Made by a program: the position numbers and the translations under genes. This document shows positions 27,273-35,190 of a stretch of 64,000 nt of DNA, piece after piece (position 1 is the first letter of the stretch; every line of letters begins with the position of its first letter). Under the pieces are notes generated by a model. It saw nothing but the letters and a program-made list of their open reading frames with translations. It searched no databases and was not told the DNA's origin. The stretch spans positions 248,001-312,000 of the forward strand of contig NZ_JAHDAC010000001.1 of the NCBI RefSeq assembly GCF_018499505.1, in the 5' to 3' direction. The DNA is from Streptococcus parasanguinis. GTDB lineage: Bacteria; Bacillota; Bacilli; Lactobacillales; Streptococcaceae.

Positions 27273-27902
27273 ATGGGAAAATTAGAAGTTATTACACATC
27301 CACTGATTCAACACAAATTGTCTATTCTCCGTCGTACAGATACCTCTACGAAGGCTTTTCGTGAATTGGTAGATGAAATTGCTATGTTGATGGGCTACGA
27401 AGTGTTGCGTGAATTGCCTCTTGAGGATGTTGAAATTGAAACTCCTATTACCAAAACCGTTCAAAAACAAATCGCAGGGAAGAAATTGGCTATTGTCCCA
27501 ATTCTTCGTGCAGGGATTGGGATGGTTGATGGTCTCTTGAGTTTGGTACCAGCTGCTAAGGTTGGCCATATCGGGATGTACCGTGATGAAGAAACCTTGA
27601 AACCTGTTGAATACTTGGTGAAATTACCAGAAGATATTGACCAACGTCGCATTTTTGTAGTAGACCCGATGCTTGCTACAGGTGGATCCGCTATTCTAGC
27701 GATTGACTCCTTGAAAAAACGGGGCGCTAGCCATATTAAATTTGTCTGCCTGGTATCAGCGCCAGAAGGGGTAAAAGCTCTTCAAGAAGCGCACCCAGAT
27801 GTTGATATCTTTACAGCAGCCCTCGATGATCATTTGAATGAACATGGTTACATTGTTCCTGGTCTTGGGGATGCAGGTGACCGTTTATTTGGTACCAAAT
27901 AA
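27273..27902 (+). CDS. upp: Uracil phosphoribosyltransferase
   Basis: A 209-residue salvage enzyme making UMP from uracil and PRPP. The uracil-binding and PRPP motifs are evident: [15 protein letters not shown] near residues 76-90, the PRPP loop [12 protein letters not shown] near 129-140, and the C-terminal [13 protein letters not shown]. Length is normal. The ATG follows AAAGAAGGATCTCAAA. It precedes clpP in the order I recall from S. pneumoniae. Confidence 0.96.
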   Translation: MGKLEVITHPLIQHKLSILRRTDTSTKAFRELVDEIAMLMGYEVLRELPLEDVEIETPITKTVQKQIAGKKLAIVPILRAGIGMVDGLLSLVPAAKVGHIGMYRDEETLKPVEYLVKLPEDIDQRRIFVVDPMLATGGSAILAIDSLKKRGASHIKFVCLVSAPEGVKALQEAHPDVDIFTAALDDHLNEHGYIVPGLGDAGDRLFGTK

Positions 27903-27941
27903 AAAATAGCCATTCATTAGAAATGAGAAAGGTGCTTTAGA

Positions 27942-27971
27942 TTTGACCTTTTTTGACCATTGGTTTATAAT
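27942..27971 (+). promoter_or_regulatory. clpP promoter with CtsR operator
   Basis: Two exact TTTGACC heptads (27942-27948 and 27952-27958) with a 3-nt spacer form the CtsR direct repeat in its reverse orientation. The first heptad contains the -35 TTGACC; the -10 TATAAT is at 27966-27971 with a 17-nt spacer. CtsR represses clp genes until heat or protein stress. Confidence 0.92.
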
Positions 27972-28033
27972 AGCACATATACTTTGAACCTCACGAATCG
28001 TGAAAATGAATGGATACTAAAGGAGAAGAAGAG

Positions 28034-28624
28034 ATGATTCCAGTAGTTATTGAACAAACCAGTCGTGGAGAACGTTCTTACGATATTTATTCCCGTCTGT
28101 TGAAAGATCGAATTATCATGGTAACAGGACCAGTTGAGGACCAAATGGCTAACTCCATTATCGCTCAATTGCTCTTCTTGGATGCCCAAGATAATACAAA
28201 AGATATCTATATGTATATCAATACCCCAGGGGGCTCTGTTTCTGCAGGTCTCGCCATCGTGGATACCATGAACTTTATCAAGTCAGATGTCCAAACCATT
28301 GTCATGGGGATGGCAGCTTCTATGGGAACTGTCATCGCTTCAAGCGGTGCGAAGGGCAAACGCTTCATGTTGCCAAACGCTGAGTACATGATTCACCAAC
28401 CAATGGGTGGTACTGGTGGCGGTACCCAACAAACCGACATGGCGATTGCAGCAGAACACTTGCTCAAAACACGGAATAACTTGGAAAAAATCCTTGCGGA
28501 AAATTCAGGTCAATCCATTGAAAAAGTGCATGCTGATGCTGAACGTGACAATTGGATGAGTGCGCAAGAAACGCTTGAATATGGTTTTATTGATGAAATC
28601 ATGGCCAACAATAATTTGGGCTAA
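28034..28624 (+). CDS. clpP: ATP-dependent Clp protease proteolytic subunit
   Basis: The start is the ATG at 28034 (GGAGAAGAAGAG upstream), giving 196 residues; an earlier ATG at 28010 adds residues not typical of ClpP. The catalytic serine is S96 in GMAASMG, the histidine H121 in MIHQPMGG, and the aspartate lies near residue 172. It forms the double-ring protease that works with ClpX, ClpC, ClpE or ClpL in protein quality control and competence shut-off. A CtsR operator covers its promoter. Confidence 0.96.
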   Translation: MIPVVIEQTSRGERSYDIYSRLLKDRIIMVTGPVEDQMANSIIAQLLFLDAQDNTKDIYMYINTPGGSVSAGLAIVDTMNFIKSDVQTIVMGMAASMGTVIASSGAKGKRFMLPNAEYMIHQPMGGTGGGTQQTDMAIAAEHLLKTRNNLEKILAENSGQSIEKVHADAERDNWMSAQETLEYGFIDEIMANNNLG

Positions 28625-28647
28625 ACCTTCCTATGGGAAGGTCTATC

Positions 28648-28676
28648 GAGGCTGGGCAATAGTCCAGCCTTTTTTA
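28648..28676 (+). terminator. Rho-independent terminator after clpP
   Basis: AGGCTGG pairs with CCAGCCT, followed by six T residues. Confidence 0.9.
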
Positions 28677-28746
28677 CTCTCATAAAAGAGTAGTTCTTAT
28701 TCTTGAAATTTGATATACTAGTAACAGAACAAGAAAGGGATTGACC

Positions 28747-29025
28747 ATGTTTGAGAAACAAGAAAGAACAGGCTTAATTGTTAAATTGTATTACAATCGA
28801 GACGGGAAAAAATTACAATCTGTCGGAGATGTCTTGTACCATTCTAAGAAATGCCGTTATGTCCAATTGTATGTGGACAGTGACAAGGCCGATCAAGTCA
28901 TGGAAGACTTAAAGAAAGAACGTTATGTCAAAAAGGTCTTGCCTTGCCATCTCAAAGATTTAGATACAGATTTTGTGGGGAGTTTACAACGATTGGAGAC
29001 CCCATCTGTGGTCACAGAAGGATAG
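28747..29025 (+). CDS. ylbG: YlbG family protein (DUF2129)
   Basis: A 92-residue cytoplasmic protein starting at the ATG at 28747 (AAGAAAGGGATTGACC upstream). It opens with MFEKQERTGLIVKLYYNRDG and has YVKKVLPCHLKDLD near residues 60-74, the family pattern. The biochemical role is unknown. It sits between clpP and livJ with terminators on both sides. Confidence 0.85.
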   Translation: MFEKQERTGLIVKLYYNRDGKKLQSVGDVLYHSKKCRYVQLYVDSDKADQVMEDLKKERYVKKVLPCHLKDLDTDFVGSLQRLETPSVVTEG

Positions 29026-29029
29026 AAAA

Positions 29030-29058
29030 CGCAATCATTTGATAGATTGCGCTTTTTT
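29030..29058 (+). terminator. Rho-independent terminator after ylbG
   Basis: CGCAATC (29030-29036) pairs with GATTGCG (29045-29051), followed by a T run that directly abuts the livJ promoter. Confidence 0.9.
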
Positions 29059-29060
29059 TA

Positions 29061-29089
29061 TTGACAATTGTCAGATAATTCGGTATATT
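29061..29089 (+). promoter_or_regulatory. livJ promoter with CodY-like box
   Basis: TTGACA at 29061-29066 and TATATT at 29084-29089 are 17 nt apart. AATTGTCAGATAATT at 29066-29080 matches the CodY consensus AATTTTCWGAAAATT with two differences and fills the spacer. CodY represses branched-chain amino acid uptake when these amino acids are abundant. Confidence 0.65.
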
Positions 29090-29133
29090 CTTAATGTATT
29101 TATTTTAAGATTCATTTAAGGAGATCATTACAA

Positions 29134-30291
29134 ATGAAGAAAAAATTTGCTCTTTCATTTTTAACTATTGCAAGTGTCGCTCTTCTTGCTGCTTGTGGTG
29201 AAGTTTCTACTTCAGGTTCAAACACAACTGGTAACGAAATCGGCAAAGAACTAAAAGTCGGTTTTAACTTTGAAAAAACTGGTGAAGTAGCAGCCTACGG
29301 TAGCGCTGAACAAAAAGGTGCTCAATTGGCCGTTGATGAAATCAACGCTAAGGGTGGAGCTGACGGTAAGAAGATCGTTGTCACAGATAAAGATAACAAA
29401 TCTGAAACAGCTGAAGCAGCTACAGTCACTACAAACCTTGTAACCCAATCAAAAGTGAACGCTCTTGTAGGACCTGCAACTTCAGGTGCTACTGCAGCAG
29501 CGGTTGCCAATGCTGGTAAAGCAGGTGTTCCATTGGTTACACCATCAGCAACTCAAGATGATTTGACAAAAGGTCAAGATTACCTCTTCCGTGCTACCTT
29601 CATCGATAGCTTCCAAGGAAAAATCATTGCCAAATACACAACTGATAACTTGAAAGCGAAAAAAGTCGTTCTCTACTACGATAACTCATCTGACTATGCG
29701 AAAGGGATTGCTGAAGCCTTCAAGAAATCTTACAAAGGTGAAATCGTAGCAACAGAAACCTTCCAATCTAAGGATACAGACTTCCAAGCTGCCCTTACAA
29801 AAATCAAAGATAAAGACTTCGATGCGATTGTTCTTCCAGGTTACTACACAGAAACTGGTAAGATCGTAAACCAAGCGCGTGGTATGGGAATCAAACAACC
29901 AATCGTTGGTGGAGATGGATTTAGCGATGCTAAGTTCGTTGAACAAGCAACACCTGCTGCAGCTACAGACATCTACTACGTAGCTGGATTCTCTACTGAA
30001 GGTGAAATGACTGATAAAGCCAAGAAATTCGTAGAAGCATACAAAGCGAAATACAATGAAGAACCTTCAATGTTCGCAGCTTTGGCTTATGATTCAGTTT
30101 ACATGGTTGCAGAAGCATCTAAAGGTGCTAAGAACTCTGTCGAATTGAAAGATAACCTTGCGAAGTTGAAAGACTTGGAAGGTGTGACTGGTACGATGTC
30201 AATTGACAAGAACCACAACCCGGTTAAATCAGCTCTTATGATTGGCTTGAAAGATGGTAAAGTCAAATCTGTTGAGTCTGTTAAACCATAA
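29134..30291 (+). CDS. livJ: Branched-chain amino acid ABC transporter, substrate-binding lipoprotein
   Basis: A 385-residue lipoprotein. The signal peptide ends in the lipobox LLAAC with C21 as the lipidation site. The mature part is a type I periplasmic-binding-like fold with KELKVGFNFEKTGEVAAYG and ALVGPATSGATAAA. It captures Leu, Ile and Val outside the membrane for LivHMGF. Codon use is strongly biased toward optimal codons, suggesting high expression. A weak hairpin after it probably allows binding protein to be made in excess of the permease. Confidence 0.93.
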   Translation: MKKKFALSFLTIASVALLAACGEVSTSGSNTTGNEIGKELKVGFNFEKTGEVAAYGSAEQKGAQLAVDEINAKGGADGKKIVVTDKDNKSETAEAATVTTNLVTQSKVNALVGPATSGATAAAVANAGKAGVPLVTPSATQDDLTKGQDYLFRATFIDSFQGKIIAKYTTDNLKAKKVVLYYDNSSDYAKGIAEAFKKSYKGEIVATETFQSKDTDFQAALTKIKDKDFDAIVLPGYYTETGKIVNQARGMGIKQPIVGGDGFSDAKFVEQATPAAATDIYYVAGFSTEGEMTDKAKKFVEAYKAKYNEEPSMFAALAYDSVYMVAEASKGAKNSVELKDNLAKLKDLEGVTGTMSIDKNHNPVKSALMIGLKDGKVKSVESVKP

Positions 30292-30313
30292 TTATCATTT
30301 GTTGTTTGTACAA

Positions 30314-30350
30314 GAGGCTGGGAGAATGAAAATTCCTGGCCTCGCTCTTT
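30314..30350 (+). terminator. Partial terminator between livJ and livH
   Basis: GAGGCTGGGA (30314-30323) pairs with TCCTGGCCTC (30334-30343), including two G-T pairs, followed by a short, interrupted T run. It likely lets some transcripts read through. Confidence 0.65.
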
Positions 30351-30372
30351 ATTGTTAGAAAGGATGGTTCAA

Positions 30373-31242
30373 ATGCTCCAGCAATTAGTGAACGGTCTAA
30401 TCTTGGGAAGTGTCTATGCACTCTTGGCCCTTGGTTATACCATGGTGTATGGAATTATCAAATTGATCAACTTTGCCCATGGGGATATTTACATGGTAGG
30501 TGCCTTTATGGGATATTTCTTATTGAACTCGTGGAAAGTGAACTTCTTTGTAGCCTTGCTCCTAGCCATGGTTGGGACAGCTATTTTAGGGGTTGTAATT
30601 GAATACCTGGCTTATCGTCCGCTTCGTCATTCGACTCGGATTGCAGCCTTGATCACAGCCATCGGGGTTTCTTTCTTGCTCGAATATGGGATGGTCTTCT
30701 TTGTAGGGGCCAATACCCGTTCCTTCCCGCAAGTGATTAAAACGGTTCGTTACAACTTCGGTCCTATTTCAATCTCCAATATTCAGTTGATGATCTTGGG
30801 AGTGTCTGTTTTCTTGATGGTCGCTCTTCAATTTATTATTCAAAAGACAAAGATGGGGAAAGCCATGCGGGCTGTATCTGTCGATAGTGATGCCGCTCAA
30901 TTGATGGGGATCAACGTAAACCGTACGATCAGTTTTACCTTTGCTTTGGGATCAGCCTTGGCAGGTGCTGGTGGTGTCTTGATTGGTTTGTATTACAACT
31001 CGATCGAGCCTTTGATGGGGATGACACCAGGGATCAAAGCCTTTGTCGCAGCCGTTCTTGGAGGAATTGGAATCATTCCAGGTGCGGCCCTAGGTGGATT
31101 TGTTATCGGTTTGTTGGAAACCTTCGCTACAGCGATCGGTCTTTCAGACTTCCGTGATGCCATTGTGTATGCCATCTTGATTGTGATCTTGCTCATCCGT
31201 CCAGCAGGTATCCTCGGTAAAAATGTGAAAGAGAAGGTGTAA
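30373..31242 (+). CDS. livH: Branched-chain amino acid ABC transporter permease LivH
   Basis: I choose the ATG at 30373 (GAAAGGA about 9 nt upstream), giving 289 residues starting MLQQLVNGLILGSVYALLAL; the ATG at 30364 is too close to the ribosome binding site. About eight membrane segments. The EAA-like cytoplasmic loop is GKAMRAVSVDSDAAQLMGIN near residues 165-184. It forms the membrane channel with LivM. livM begins 4 nt after its stop. Confidence 0.93.
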   Translation: MLQQLVNGLILGSVYALLALGYTMVYGIIKLINFAHGDIYMVGAFMGYFLLNSWKVNFFVALLLAMVGTAILGVVIEYLAYRPLRHSTRIAALITAIGVSFLLEYGMVFFVGANTRSFPQVIKTVRYNFGPISISNIQLMILGVSVFLMVALQFIIQKTKMGKAMRAVSVDSDAAQLMGINVNRTISFTFALGSALAGAGGVLIGLYYNSIEPLMGMTPGIKAFVAAVLGGIGIIPGAALGGFVIGLLETFATAIGLSDFRDAIVYAILIVILLIRPAGILGKNVKEKV

Positions 31243-31245
31243 GCC

Positions 31246-32193
31246 ATGAAACAAAATTTAAAAGTGAATTTAGTCTGGCTTGGTCTTTTGGTCGCAGGTT
31301 TTGCCTTGATCCAAGTCTTGGTTGCAGCGGGTGTGCTCAATCTCTTCTATATCCAAATTTTAGAACAAATTGGAATTAATATTATCCTTGCAGTTGGCTT
31401 GAACCTCATTGTTGGTTTCTCAGGTCAATTCTCACTTGGCCATGCCGGATTTATGGCGATTGGTGCCTATTCTGCAGCCATTCTTGGTTCCAAATCACCA
31501 ACCTATGGGGCTTTCTTTGGCGCGATGGTTTTAGGTGCTTTGATTGCTGGTGTCGTTGCCTTGATCGTTGGGGTTCCAACCCTTCGGTTGAAAGGGGACT
31601 ACCTCGCAATTGCGACACTTGGGGTTTCTGAAATCATCCGGATCTTGATCGTCAATGGTGGTACTCTAACAAATGGTGCTGCTGGGATCCTTGGTTTGCC
31701 AGCCTTTACAACTTGGCAATTGGTTTACCTCTTTGTTGTGATTACAACGATCTTTACGATTAACTTCTTACGCAGTCCAATTGGACGCTCTACCCTTTCT
31801 GTTCGTGAAGATGAAATCGCAGCAGAATCTGTTGGGATCAATACGACTAAAGTCAAAGTCATCGCCTTTGTATTTGGCGCGATCACAGCGGCGATTGCTG
31901 GATCTCTCCAAGCCGGCTTTATCGGCTCTGTTGTTCCTAAAGATTACTCTTTCACCAATACCATTAATGTCTTGATCATTGTCGTGTTTGGTGGTTTGGG
32001 ATCAATGTCAGGAACAGTTGTGGCAGCTATCGTCTTGGGTATCTTGAACATGGTGCTTCAAGACTTCTCAAGTGTCCGTATGATCATTTACTCATTGGCT
32101 TTGATTCTCGTGATGATCTTCCGTCCAGGTGGTCTTCTTGGAATATGGGAATTCAGCTTGAAAAAACTACTCTCAAAAAAGGAGGCTAACTAA
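31246..32193 (+). CDS. livM: Branched-chain amino acid ABC transporter permease LivM
   Basis: A 315-residue membrane protein with about nine hydrophobic segments. Family landmarks are VGFSGQFSLGHAGFMAIGAY near residues 58-77 and the ATPase-contact loop SVREDEIAAESVGIN near 184-198. It pairs with LivH. Its TAA stop overlaps the livG start by one base (TAATG), so the two are translationally coupled. Confidence 0.93.
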   Translation: MKQNLKVNLVWLGLLVAGFALIQVLVAAGVLNLFYIQILEQIGINIILAVGLNLIVGFSGQFSLGHAGFMAIGAYSAAILGSKSPTYGAFFGAMVLGALIAGVVALIVGVPTLRLKGDYLAIATLGVSEIIRILIVNGGTLTNGAAGILGLPAFTTWQLVYLFVVITTIFTINFLRSPIGRSTLSVREDEIAAESVGINTTKVKVIAFVFGAITAAIAGSLQAGFIGSVVPKDYSFTNTINVLIIVVFGGLGSMSGTVVAAIVLGILNMVLQDFSSVRMIIYSLALILVMIFRPGGLLGIWEFSLKKLLSKKEAN

Positions 32194-32957
32194 TGGCACT
32201 TCTTGAAGTAAAAAATTTAACAAAAAACTTTGGTGGTTTGACAGCCGTTGGGGATGTAACCATGGAACTCAATGAAGGGGAATTGGTTGGTTTGATCGGA
32301 CCCAACGGTGCCGGGAAAACAACCCTCTTCAACCTCCTAACAGGGGTATATGAACCAAGTGAAGGGACCATTACCTTAGATGGTCAGTTGCTAAATGGTA
32401 AAGCACCTTATAAAATCGCTGCAGGTGGTCTGGGACGTACTTTCCAAAATATTCGTCTCTTTAAAGATTTGAGCGTTTTGGACAATGTCTTGATTGCCTT
32501 TGCTAATCACCATAAACCACATGTCTTTGCGAGTCTTTTCCGCTTGCCAAGCTATTACAAGAATGAAGAAGCTTTGAAAGCGAAAGCCCTTGAATTGTTA
32601 GCGATTTTTGGTTTGGAAAAAGAAGCAGATACCTTGGCCAAAAACTTAGCTTACGGACAACAACGTCACTTGGAGATCGTTCGTGCCCTTGCTACAGAGC
32701 CAAAAATCCTCTTCTTGGATGAGCCTGCTGCAGGGATGAACCCTCAAGAAACAGCAGAATTGACCCAATTGATTCGTCGCATTCAAAAAGAATTTAATAT
32801 TACGATCATGCTGATCGAGCACGATATGAGCTTGGTTATGGAAGTAACCGAACGGATTTATGTATTGGAATATGGTCGCTTGATTGCCCATGGTACGCCA
32901 GATGAAATCAAGACCAACAAACGTGTAATCGAAGCATATCTAGGAGGTGAAGCCTAA
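32193..32957 (+). CDS. livG: Branched-chain amino acid ABC transporter ATPase LivG
   Basis: A 254-residue ATPase. Walker A is GPNGAGKTT near residues 35-43, the signature NLAYGQQRHLE near 150-160, Walker B ILFLDEPAAGMNPQE near 171-185, and the switch histidine is in LIEHDMSLVM. The AAGMNPQE form after Walker B is diagnostic of LivG. It overlaps livM and livF by one base at each end. Confidence 0.94.
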   Translation: MALLEVKNLTKNFGGLTAVGDVTMELNEGELVGLIGPNGAGKTTLFNLLTGVYEPSEGTITLDGQLLNGKAPYKIAAGGLGRTFQNIRLFKDLSVLDNVLIAFANHHKPHVFASLFRLPSYYKNEEALKAKALELLAIFGLEKEADTLAKNLAYGQQRHLEIVRALATEPKILFLDEPAAGMNPQETAELTQLIRRIQKEFNITIMLIEHDMSLVMEVTERIYVLEYGRLIAHGTPDEIKTNKRVIEAYLGGEA

Positions 32958-33667
32958 TGTCTATGTTAAAAGTTGAAAATCTTTCTGTACACTATGGCAT
33001 GATCCAGGCTGTCCGTGATGTCAGTTTCGAGGTAAATGAAGGAGAAGTTGTTTCTCTTATCGGTGCTAACGGTGCTGGGAAAACATCTATTCTTCGTACC
33101 ATTTCAGGTTTGGTGCGTCCAAGTGCTGGGAAAATCGAGTTTTTGGGTCAGGAGATTCAAAAGGTTCCGGCTCAAAAGATTGTAGCAGCAGGACTCTCTC
33201 AAGTTCCAGAAGGCCGCCATGTCTTTCCAGGCTTGACCGTTATGGAAAACTTGGAAATGGGAGCTTTCTTGAAGAAAGATCGAGAAGAAAACCAAGCTAA
33301 CTTGAAGAAAGTCTTCTCCCGTTTCCCACGTTTGGAAGAACGGAAGAACCAAGATGCAGCAACCCTATCTGGTGGGGAACAACAAATGCTTGCAATGGGT
33401 CGTGCACTTATGTCAACGCCAAAACTCTTGCTTCTGGATGAACCTTCTATGGGATTGGCCCCAATCTTTATCCAAGAAATCTTTGATATCATCCAAGATA
33501 TCCAAAAACAAGGGACAACGGTTCTCTTGATTGAGCAAAATGCCAACAAGGCCCTTGCCATCGCAGACCGCGGTTATGTTTTGGAAACAGGGAAAGTCGT
33601 TCTTACCGGAACAGGAAAAGAACTCTTAGCCTCAGAAGAAGTCCGCAAGGCCTACCTTGGTGGATAA
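32957..33667 (+). CDS. livF: Branched-chain amino acid ABC transporter ATPase LivF
   Basis: A 236-residue ATPase. Walker A is GANGAGKTS near residues 36-44, the signature TLSGGEQQMLAMGRAL near 136-151, and Walker B LLLLDEPSMGLAP near 157-169, the LivF-type ending. It works as a heterodimer with LivG. Last gene of the liv operon; an R2 element lies 70 nt downstream. Confidence 0.94.
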   Translation: MSMLKVENLSVHYGMIQAVRDVSFEVNEGEVVSLIGANGAGKTSILRTISGLVRPSAGKIEFLGQEIQKVPAQKIVAAGLSQVPEGRHVFPGLTVMENLEMGAFLKKDREENQANLKKVFSRFPRLEERKNQDAATLSGGEQQMLAMGRALMSTPKLLLLDEPSMGLAPIFIQEIFDIIQDIQKQGTTVLLIEQNANKALAIADRGYVLETGKVVLTGTGKELLASEEVRKAYLGG

Positions 33668-33737
33668 GATTTCTAAAGTTTGTTTGAAAGAAAAAGTTAG
33701 CGAAACCTTTCTTCGGATTGATGATAAAGATAATTTA

Positions 33738-33875
33738 GAAACTTTCCTTAGGTGAGTACGGACGTCAGCGAACTTCGAAGAAGTTCCATGACTTAGTTTT
33801 GAGCCTAAGGTTTCAAAACTCCCGAGTGCTAGAAACAATAATGTTTCTAGCACTTTTCTCACGGCGGAAAGTTTC
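33738..33875 (+). repeat. R2 structured element, copy A
   Basis: A 138-nt core closed by GAAACTTTCC (33738-33747) and GGAAAGTTTC (33866-33875). Inside: GTGAG (33752-33756) with CTCAC (33858-33862); hairpin GAACTTC/GAAGTTC (33770-33786); hairpin GTTTTGA/TCAAAAC (33796-33819) whose loop holds CCTAAGG; and hairpin GTGCTAGAAAC/GTTTCTAGCAC (33826-33853). The loop CCTAAGG (33804-33810) is fully complementary to CCTTAGG (33746-33752), giving a likely pseudoknot. The flanks 33668-33737 and 33876-33965 show nothing else. Confidence 0.88.
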
Positions 33876-33968
33876 AATATATTCCCAAATGATTCAAAAA
33901 ATAGCATAATTTCTATCATGAAGAAACATTAATCTCATTTTATAGGAAAAACAGTTTGAATATGTTCG

Positions 33969-33998
33969 AAAGGAAGGTCCTGAAGACCTTTCTTTTTT
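33969..33998 (+). terminator. Rho-independent terminator downstream of R2 copy A
   Basis: AAGGTC/GACCTT hairpin within GAAAGG...CTTTC, followed by six T residues. It ends any transcript from liv that reads through R2. Confidence 0.85.
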
Positions 33999-34110
33999 CA
34001 TTTTTACTGGCTAAGATTTTTTCTTAGTAAAATAATTTAAAATATATAATTTCCTTTATTAATTTGGTAAAATAAACGTAATTACTAATGACTGAAATGG
34101 ATTATAAGTT

Positions 34111-34977
34111 ATGCATATAGATCGAAAAATTCAATTGGGTGAATTATATAAGGAACTAAGAATTGCCAGAGGCTTAAAACAAAAGGATGTTGCTAGGAAA
34201 GGGTTAAGCATAGCACAATTGTCTAAATTTGAAAATGGGCAAACGATGTTAAGTGCTGATAAATTATTAATAGCGATAGAATCAATCCACATGACTTTTG
34301 AAGAGTTTGGCCATAAATTAAATAATTATGAATTACCTAAAGATATTATTTTAGGTAAGAAGATATCCACTTTATTTTTGAAACAGGATATTAAAGGATT
34401 AGAGTATCTATTAACTGAAGTATTACAGAGTGAAGAGACGGATCAATATCAAAGAATTCAGTCATTTATTATTGAAAATGCGATTCATTCATTAGATCAA
34501 AACTATGAAATAAATATAGAAGATAGAAAAGTATTGGTAGATTATCTATTTTCAATTGAATCTTGGACATGGTTTGAATTATATGTATTTGGAAATACAA
34601 TGACTTTAATTTCAGATGAAGATCTATTATTTTTTGGAGAACAGCTTGCGGTAAGGACTAAAGACTATAATTTTCTTAAACACAATTTAAGTTCTTTAAA
34701 ATTAACGTACATAAATTTAATTGGCGAATTAATTTTAAGAAAAATTGATACTCAAGTTCCATTGTTTATACTCGAGCTAGAAAAGCTTCTTTTCCCATAT
34801 GACATGCTAGAAATCATGTTGTTAAAATTTTTAAAATTAGTAAATGGTTATTTAAAGTCAAAAAATTCTAAAAAGGAAATTAAACAATTTATAGAGTCTC
34901 TTCGAGTTGTTGGTGATAGTCAACTGATTAACATTTTAGAGGTAAAATTGGACCAGTTTGGGATACATATAAATTAG
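34111..34977 (+). CDS. Rgg/GadR/MutR family transcriptional regulator
   Basis: A 288-residue regulator. Residues about 10-65 form an XRE-type helix-turn-helix (LGELYKELRIARGLKQKDVA, SIAQLSKFENGQTML). The rest is the all-helical Rgg C-terminal domain, which in this family binds short secreted peptides. The gene is far more AT-rich than its neighbours. The region around it (33999-34110, 34978-35190) shows no short hydrophobic peptide gene of the SHP type that I could support. An MFS exporter gene follows in the same direction and is the natural candidate target. Confidence 0.85.
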   Translation: MHIDRKIQLGELYKELRIARGLKQKDVARKGLSIAQLSKFENGQTMLSADKLLIAIESIHMTFEEFGHKLNNYELPKDIILGKKISTLFLKQDIKGLEYLLTEVLQSEETDQYQRIQSFIIENAIHSLDQNYEINIEDRKVLVDYLFSIESWTWFELYVFGNTMTLISDEDLLFFGEQLAVRTKDYNFLKHNLSSLKLTYINLIGELILRKIDTQVPLFILELEKLLFPYDMLEIMLLKFLKLVNGYLKSKNSKKEIKQFIESLRVVGDSQLINILEVKLDQFGIHIN

Positions 34978-35190
34978 GCAAAAGATCAGATGTATGAGAC
35001 AGGATATTTCATATTTGAAACTCTGTTAAATATTTAAAATTTAGTAGTAAACTATATTTAGATATAACAATTAAATACTTCGATATTTTGGTAATTCATA
35101 TAAAAGAAAAAGTAATTCTGAAAAACTTAAAAATATTTTTTATTTGAATGAAGTTATGTCTATCAAGTTTCTACTAGAAAGGTATAGCAG

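Noticed and set aside
33632..33919. A minus-strand reading across R2 copy A giving a peptide with LSHGTSSKFADVRTHLRKVS; similar readings occur opposite copies B (44076-44285) and C (54532-54777)
   Set aside because: The similarity follows from the repeated DNA itself. Compensatory changes preserve base pairing rather than codons, there is no ribosome binding site, and the copies differ in length and frame. I treat them as antisense shadows of R2.
34978..35190. Possible SHP-type peptide gene near the Rgg regulator (for example a 9-codon reading MKLCLSSFY at about 35144)
   Set aside because: No ribosome binding site, too short, and lacking the hydrophobic core and basic/acidic start usual for SHP precursors. 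Minus-strand candidates are equally poor.
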